Positions 23,999 to 29,123 of a stretch of DNA of 29,123 nucleotides are shown piece after piece (the first letter of the stretch is position 1; each line of letters begins with the position of its first letter). The translations under genes were made by a program, and so were the position numbers. The notes under the pieces were generated by a model. The model saw only the letters and a program-made list of their open reading frames with translations, made no database searches and had not been told where the DNA came from. Origin of the DNA: Alphaproteobacteria bacterium (GTDB taxonomy: Bacteria; Pseudomonadota; Alphaproteobacteria; GCA-2731375); assembly GCA_030746295.1 (NCBI GenBank), contig JASLMY010000028.1:1-29123 (forward strand), written 5' to 3'.

Positions 23999-26868
23999 TC
24001 AGGCCGCTTCGATCCGGCAGAGCGTGGTCTTGCTCTCTTGCATCTGCGTCACCGAGTCGTAGCCGTAGGTGCCGCACATGTTGGAAGCCTCGCCAAGGAC
24101 ATAGGGATCCGCACCCTCCGGATACTTGTCCCTCAGACTCTTGCCCTGCCAATGGCCGCCGAAATGGAACGGCATGAAGGCGACGCCGGCGGCGACCCTA
24201 TGGGTCACCAGGGCCTTTACCTTGACCTTGCCGCCCTCGGGGCTGTGGACCCAGATCGTGGCGCCGTCGCGGATGTTGAGGTCGTTGGCATCGCGCGGAT
24301 TGATCTCGCAAAACATTTGCTGCTGCAGCTCCGCCAGCCATTTGTTGGACCGCGATTCGTCGCCGCCGCCCTCGTACTCTACCAACCGTCCCGAGGTCAG
24401 GATGATCGGGAAATCCTTCGAGAAGTCGTTCTTCTGGATCGAGGCGATTTTGTCGGCAGCCGGTAGGCTTGCTTATCGGCGTAGGTCTCGTACTGCGGCA
24501 AGAGATCGCGCCGCGGCGTGTAGAGCGGCTCGCGATGCAGCGGCACCGGGTCGGGGAAGGTCCAGACCACGGTGCGTGCCTTGGCGTTGCCGAAGGGCGC
24601 GCAGCCGTGCTTGATGGCGACCCGCTGGATGCCGCCCGAAAGGTCGGTCTTCCAGTTGGTCTTGTCGCCAGCCACCGCCTCGATCGTCTTGCGTTCGACC
24701 TCGCTCAGGTCCTTGTCCCAACCGAGCTTCTTCAGCGCCGCCATGGTGAACTCGGGATAGCCGTCCTTCAGCTCCGAGCCGACCGAGTAAGAGCCCTCGG
24801 CGAGCAGGTTGTCGCCTTCGCGCTCGACGCCGAAGCGGGCCCGGAAGGTCAAGCCGCCCTCGGCCACGGGCTTGGAGGGATCGTAGAGGATCGGCGTCCC
24901 CGGGTGCCTCATCTCGGCTGTGCCCCAGCAGGGCCAGGGCAGGCCGTAGTATTCGCCGTCCGCGGGGCCGCCCAGTGCCCGCAACGTGGTCTTGTCGAAG
25001 GTCGCCTGGTTGGCCATGTGCAGCCGCAGCCGTTCCGGCGACTGGCCGGTGTAGCCGATCGTCCACATGCCGCCGTTGAACTCTCGGGTGATGTCCTCGA
25101 CAAGCGGCGCCTCGCCCTCGACCTTGATCTGCTTGAACATCTCCTTCTCGAAACCGAGCTTCTTGGCGAAGAGGTACATGATGTCCTGGTCGGGCTTCGC
25201 CTCGTGTAGGGGCTCAATCACCTTGTCGCGCCATTGTAGCGAGCGGTTCGAGGCGGTGACCGAGCCGTAGGTCTCGTACTGGGTCGCCGCCGGCAGGACG
25301 TAGACGCCGTCCTTGCGGTCCGGGATCACGGCGGCGAAGGTCGGGACCGGATCGATGACCACCATCATGTCCAGCTTTTCCATCGCCTTCTTCATCTCCG
25401 GCAGGCGCGTCTGCGAATTCACCGCATGGCCCCAGAGCACCATCGCCCGGACGTTGTCCGGCTGGTCGATCTTGTCCTTCTGCTCCAGCACGCCGTCGAT
25501 CCAACGCGAGACCGGGATGCCCTTCGACTCCATCAGCTTCTTGGAAGCGAAACGTCCCTTCATCCACTCGTAGTCGACGTCCCAGACCCGGCACCAATGC
25601 TTCCAGGATCCGGCCGAGAGGCCGTAGTAGCCCGGCAGGCTGTGCGAGAGGATGCACATGTCGGTAGCACCCTGGACGTTGTCGTGGCCGCGGAAGATGT
25701 TGGCCCCGCCGCCGGCGACGCCCATGTTGCCCAGCGCCAGCTGCAGGATGCAGTAGGCCCGCGTGTTGTTGTTGCCGTTGGTATGCTGGGTGCCGCCCAT
25801 GCACCAGACGATGGTGCCGGGCCGGTTGTTGGCGAGCGTTCGCGCGACCCGGCGCAACTGCGAGCCCGGAACGCCGGTGACCCGCTCGGTCTCCTCGGGC
25901 GTCCACTTCTTGACCTCGGCCCGGATCTGATCCATTCCCCAGACCCGCTGGCGGATGAACTCCTTGTCCTCCCAACTGTTCTCGAAGATGTGCCAGAGGA
26001 TGCCCCAGACCAGCGCCACGTCGGTGCCGGGACGGAAGCGAACGTATTCGTTGGCATGCGCCGCGGTACGGGTGAAACGGGGGTCGCAGACGATCAGCTG
26101 GGCGTTGTTCTGCTCCTTCGCCTTCAGGATATGCTGCACCGCCACGGGATGCGCCTCGGCCGGGTTGGAGCCGATCAGGATCATGGCGCGAGAGTTGTGC
26201 ATGTCATTGTAGGAATTGGTCATTGCGCCGTAGCCCCAGGTGTTGGCCACCCCGGCGACGGTCGTCGAATGGCAGATCCGCGCCTGGTGGTCGCCGTTGT
26301 TGGAGCCCCAGAAGGCGTAGAACTTGCGGAAGAGGTAGGACTGCTCGTTGGAGAACTTGGCCGAGCCCAGCCAATAGACCGAATCCGGACCCGAGGCCTT
26401 GCGGATCTCGAGCATCTTGTCGCCGATCTCGTTGATCGCCTGGTCCCAAGAAACCTTCTTCCATTTGCCGCCCTCGAGCTTCATCGGGTACTTGAGGCGG
26501 CGTTCGTTGTGGGCGTGCTCGCGGACCGCGGCGCCCTTGGCGCAATGGCCGCCGAGGTTGAACGGGCTCTCGAAGCCGGGCTCTTGGCCGACCCAGACAC
26601 CCTTGTCGACTTCGGCGATCACCGTGCAGCCGACCGAGCAATGGGTGCAGACCGATTTCACCTTGGTGATGCCGGCGCCGGCCCGAACTTGGGCCTCGGC
26701 CTTCTTGACGACGCCGAGTGGAACCGTCGAAGCCAGGACCGCGCCGCCGGCCGCCAGGCCCGAGCGGGCGAGGAAGGTGCGGCGGTCGACCGTCGGCCCC
26801 AGGACGCCGGCCAGGACCTGCTTCAGACGCGGGCCCTTGGCGATGCCATTCCGTTTCTTGGTCAGCAT
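23999..26868 (-). pseudogene. fdoG: Formate dehydrogenase alpha subunit, one-base frameshift near 3' end
   Basis: Catalytic molybdenum or tungsten bis-MGD subunit oxidising formate to CO2. It has a twin-arginine signal (DRRTFLARSG, 28-37), a [4Fe-4S] site (Cys74, Cys77, Cys81, Cys109) and an active site ARICHSTT in which Cys199 (TGC) replaces the selenocysteine of E. coli FdnG, followed by His200. The frame breaks at a four-T run, 24448-24451: the chain upstream goes out of frame into KSPRSRRTTS and ends at 24397. One additional T restores LPTK-I-ASIQKNDFSKDF and then the intact C-terminal molybdopterin-binding domain (24385-23999). The full protein is about 956 residues, normal for the family. 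The lesion may be a homopolymer sequencing error or a recent mutation. GGGAGAG precedes ATG 26868. Confidence 0.92.
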
Positions 26869-26946
26869 GAGTCTCTCCCAGATAGCAACGTCACCGTCCC
26901 GTCGGCTCCAGCCGCGGCCGGAACCGGTGGACGTTGGCGGTCGGCG

Positions 26947-27147
26947 CTAAAACTTGGCCAGATCGTAATAAGTGCGAACGTGCTCGGTCTCGCGATAGCC
27001 GCCCGTTTTGGCACGGTCTGTCGCGGTCTCGGCCTTGGCCCCGCGCGCGACGGTCGCGGCGGCGGCGCCGGCCACACCGGCGGCGGCTCCGGCTTTCTTG
27101 AAGAAACTCCGGCGATCGAGTTTTCCTTGCTTCGTGTCGCCCTTCAT
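26947..27147 (-). CDS. Formate dehydrogenase-region TAT-signal mini-protein
   Basis: A 66-residue protein that is mostly a twin-arginine signal (LDRRSFFKKAGAAAGVAGAAAAT), followed by about 25 residues ending TEHVRTYYDLAKF. This matches the small family described as formate dehydrogenase region TAT target (TIGR02811-like), found next to alpha subunits. Its role is not established; it may travel with or assist export of the alpha subunit. GGGAGGG lies six bases before ATG 27147. It lies between TorD and the alpha subunit. Confidence 0.85.
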   Translation of the reverse strand: MKGDTKQGKLDRRSFFKKAGAAAGVAGAAAATVARGAKAETATDRAKTGGYRETEHVRTYYDLAKF

Positions 27148-27206
27148 TCGACCCTCCCTGGATCGTCGTTGCGGCCGCGGGCAGAGTGCCGGCGGCCCAG
27201 ACGGCC

Positions 27207-27833
27207 TCATGCCGCCATTTGAAACGCCTGCTTCTCGATGCTCATGAAGACCCGGCCGACGGTTGCGATCGTCGCGTAGAGCCGCGCCGAATCGGCCGCT
27301 TCCAGATCCTCGAAGAATCCTTCCCCCCAGGGGCCCAGATGGGTGTCGAAGAACCGCCGCTGCTCGGGCAGGCCGACGGCGCCGACGTCGAACCTGCCGG
27401 TGATGAGGCCGTGCATCATTTCGAGCAGGAAGCCAATGTGGTCCTCGGGTTCCTTGTTGCGCTCGCCATGGGCGATGCCGAGTCGCTCCATATCGCCGCG
27501 CAGCCGCGCCAGCGGCCTGTCGTTCAGGTTTCCGGTCAGGTAATAAGAAGCGTAGGGTAGGATCTCACCGCCCTGCCCTTGGCCGTAGAAGAGGGCGGTG
27601 TATTCGTCCTCGACGGCGGCAGCATCGACGGACAGGGCGGCCTCGGCCAACCGGCCGAGCGCGGTCCCCAACGGGCTGTCGTCCGACGAAAGGCCCCGCA
27701 ACCGATCGAGCGTCGCCCCGTCGGTGGGCCTGACGAGCAAGTTCGCGAGCAAGGCGTAGAGACCGGCGCGCAGATTCTCAGCATCCGGCTCCGAATGCGC
27801 TTGCGCCTGATTTGGTTCCGCCCTGTCCTTCAA
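27207..27833 (-). CDS. TorD-family molybdoenzyme chaperone
   Basis: A 208-residue all-helical cytoplasmic chaperone of the TorD/DmsD/NarJ group. It has the helix pair AGLYALLANLLVRP near the N terminus, YTALFYGQGQGGEILPYASYY in the middle and the diagnostic EPEDHIGFLLEMM (E-x-D-H) segment. It should bind the twin-arginine signal and assist cofactor insertion into the formate dehydrogenase alpha subunit encoded next. The start is TTG 27833; an in-frame TAG lies 15 bases upstream and no early ATG exists. The short AAAGG is a poor ribosome site. The 129-base gap before it holds a TATAGT hexamer (near 27892) that could mark an internal promoter. Confidence 0.88.
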   Translation of the reverse strand: MKDRAEPNQAQAHSEPDAENLRAGLYALLANLLVRPTDGATLDRLRGLSSDDSPLGTALGRLAEAALSVDAAAVEDEYTALFYGQGQGGEILPYASYYLTGNLNDRPLARLRGDMERLGIAHGERNKEPEDHIGFLLEMMHGLITGRFDVGAVGLPEQRRFFDTHLGPWGEGFFEDLEAADSARLYATIATVGRVFMSIEKQAFQMAA

Positions 27834-27962
27834 AGCCTTTGCCGCCTACCTCGTAGCGCGGGCCCCCCTAGGCCTGATCGGTGACCCAACTATAGGACAA
27901 GTTGCGCCCGCCGACAGTAAAGAATTCGAGACCAGCCTCCGCGCCAACCGCTGGCTCCGGGC

Positions 27963-28580
27963 TCAAGATCGATCCGCCTCGGGCTCGTCCGCTTCGCCGT
28001 CTTCGTCGGCGACCTCAGCCGATGCTGATTCACCTGATTCGCCATCGTCGACGTCGCTGTCGGTCGCGGCGGTCGTCGGTTCGGCCTCGGCCGCAATATC
28101 TGCGTCATTCCGGTGGTCGGTCGACTTGCTCCGCGCCGCCTCGTTGGGCGACTCTACGGTGGAAAGCAAGGTGTCGACGAGGTTGAAGTCCTCGTCGTAG
28201 TCGTTCAGGCCGTCGAGGTTGGCGAAGACGGGATCGCTCGCCCAGAGCTTGCGCAGCGCGGCCCGGGTCAGGACCTCCGGCACGCCGTCGGCGAGGAATC
28301 CCTTGTATTCCGAGTCTCGATCCAACGATTCGATCGCTGGCAAGCCGTAGTCGGCGGGGTTTGGTGGGGCCTCCGCGACCACGGTATCGTTCCCTGCGTC
28401 GGCGGGAGTCGATGCGGAGGACGCCGCTTCTGCAGCCGTTTCCGGTGCCGTGTCGGCGGGCGTCTTGGTCGGTTCCGGCAGGGCCGCGCCTCGGCCGCGG
28501 CGCTTCTCGTCGCGGCCCGTCCTGGCCGCCGCCTTGCGCCGCGACCAACGCGACAAGGCGCCTTCGTCGTCCTTCACCAT
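27963..28580 (-). CDS. DUF3306 protein
   Basis: A 205-residue protein. The family core is present: ALSRWSRRKAAAR at the N terminus, GFLADGVPEVLTRAALRKLWASDP and NLDGLNDYDEDFN. Between and after these lie an Ala/Pro/Thr-rich linker and a very acidic tail of about 50 residues (Asp, Glu, Ser). The family occurs almost only beside formate dehydrogenase genes, always near DUF3305, and probably acts in enzyme assembly; no activity is known. Its ATG overlaps the end of the DUF3305 gene by seven bases (ATGGTGA), so translation is coupled. Confidence 0.9.
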   Translation of the reverse strand: MVKDDEGALSRWSRRKAAARTGRDEKRRGRGAALPEPTKTPADTAPETAAEAASSASTPADAGNDTVVAEAPPNPADYGLPAIESLDRDSEYKGFLADGVPEVLTRAALRKLWASDPVFANLDGLNDYDEDFNLVDTLLSTVESPNEAARSKSTDHRNDADIAAEAEPTTAATDSDVDDGESGESASAEVADEDGEADEPEADRS

Positions 28581-29095
28581 GATTGTCCGCCGGCCCGACC
28601 GCCCCGGGGGCGAGTGCCGCCCGCCTCGTGCGCGGCACGCTTGTTTTTGCGCTTTTTGAAGGGGACATCGACGTGATGGGCTTCGACGAAGGCTTGCACC
28701 CAGGCGATCACCGGCTCGGGCATCAGCACGCCCTCGACGATCTCGTCGCCGCTCTCGGCATAGCCCATGGCTTCATGCGGGCAGGCGGTCAGGTGAAAGG
28801 GCTCGACCTCCGCCGCCTCGTCAGCGTCGCCAGGACGCAGGACGACGAAGACTTTCGGTGTCGGCTGACCGAGGTTGACTTTGTAGCCCTCGGTCTCGCC
28901 ACGGTGGAGTTCGAGGGGCAGGTCGGCGGCGTGATAGCGGACCCAGCCCTCACCCCGGCCGATCTCATGCCAGGCCGGCATTGGCGGCGGATCAGCCACC
29001 ACTGCGAACGGCCGCCAATCGTGTTCCTGCCAGGAAGAATTCAATTCGCGCCGCTCGACAACCACGCCGAGCGATAGGGTCACATCCGCCGACAT
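28574..29095 (-). CDS. DUF3305 protein
   Basis: A 173-residue protein with the family features: an opening GVVVERRELNSSWQEHDWRPFAV, a middle LPLELHRGETEGYKVNL, and VFVVLRPG followed by PFHLTACPHEAMGY. The Trp-rich N-terminal strand region and the CPHEA segment are the most typical. The C-terminal end is basic (PFKKRKNKRAAHEAGGTRPRG). Like DUF3306 it accompanies formate dehydrogenase and is presumed an accessory protein; function unknown. GGAGG lies seven bases before ATG 29095. It is the first operon gene inside the window; the promoter or further upstream genes are outside. Confidence 0.9.
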   Translation of the reverse strand: MSADVTLSLGVVVERRELNSSWQEHDWRPFAVVADPPPMPAWHEIGRGEGWVRYHAADLPLELHRGETEGYKVNLGQPTPKVFVVLRPGDADEAAEVEPFHLTACPHEAMGYAESGDEIVEGVLMPEPVIAWVQAFVEAHHVDVPFKKRKNKRAAHEAGGTRPRGGRAGGQSW

Positions 29096-29123
29096 CGTTC
29101 GCCTCCGGCCATTGTCGTTGGCC

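Noticed and set aside
24440..24460. Programmed ribosomal frameshift in the formate dehydrogenase alpha gene
   Set aside because: No canonical slippery heptamer with a following structure is evident, related alpha subunits are encoded in one frame, and a homopolymer indel is simpler.
25426..27222. 598-codon plus-strand frame opposite the formate dehydrogenase alpha gene
   Set aside because: It mirrors a conserved molybdoenzyme frame and shows no domain, signal or ribosome site.

Overview
This is a GC-rich, gene-dense bacterial chromosome segment with no RNA genes, insertion sequences, phage genes or CRISPR array that I can see. The gene set points to an alphaproteobacterium, probably Rhodospirillales-like: ATP-type PckA, an Anbu proteasome homologue, a DUF6455 protein, and a DUF3305/DUF3306/TorD/TAT-peptide formate dehydrogenase locus. 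This rests on protein family resemblance only; I cannot name a species.

Layout. (1) 1-2516, + strand: the 3' part of polA (exonuclease and polymerase domains), then a TDG/MUG-like DNA glycosylase. (2) 2532-6310, - strand: a GST and a methyltransferase that overlap, ATP-type PEP carboxykinase, and a HugZ/DUF2470 protein. (3) 6394-8828, + strand: the Anbu peptidase and an acyl-CoA synthetase, converging on a metallophosphoesterase (8878-9852, -). (4) 10003-16639, mostly + strand: a catabolic or redox neighbourhood with a cupin, LLM flavin monooxygenase, FMN reductase, YdjM-type membrane protein, SMP-30 lactonase, flavodoxin-like protein and 2OG-Fe(II) oxygenase, plus a - strand pair of a small membrane protein and a RidA-fold protein lacking its catalytic arginine. 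(5) 16658-18354, - strand: beta-carbonic anhydrase directly followed by a bestrophin-family channel that has an in-frame TGA where the family has Trp. (6) 18615-21929: DUF6455, a small cytochrome c, a MurD-like pseudo-enzyme (-), a seven-repeat WD40/cytochrome c fusion and a 40-residue membrane peptide. (7) 21926-29095, - strand: a formate dehydrogenase operon, in transcription order DUF3305, DUF3306, TorD-like chaperone, TAT mini-protein, catalytic alpha subunit (Cys type, with a one-base frameshift near its 3' end), FeS beta subunit, small lipoprotein and cytochrome b gamma subunit.

How the genes work together. The formate dehydrogenase would oxidise formate in the periplasm and pass electrons through the FeS subunit to a membrane cytochrome b and the quinone pool. 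TorD and the DUF3305/3306 proteins probably serve maturation. Carbonic anhydrase and bestrophin look like a bicarbonate-handling pair. The LLM enzyme and the neighbouring FMN reductase could form a two-component monooxygenase.

The points most worth a second look are the carbonic anhydrase-bestrophin pair with its UGA at a conserved Trp, the MurD-like protein without ATP-binding residues, the WD40-cytochrome c fusion beside the formate dehydrogenase, its unnamed small lipoprotein, and the frameshift in the alpha subunit. No intergenic stretch exceeds 300 bases; the longest is 18355-18614.
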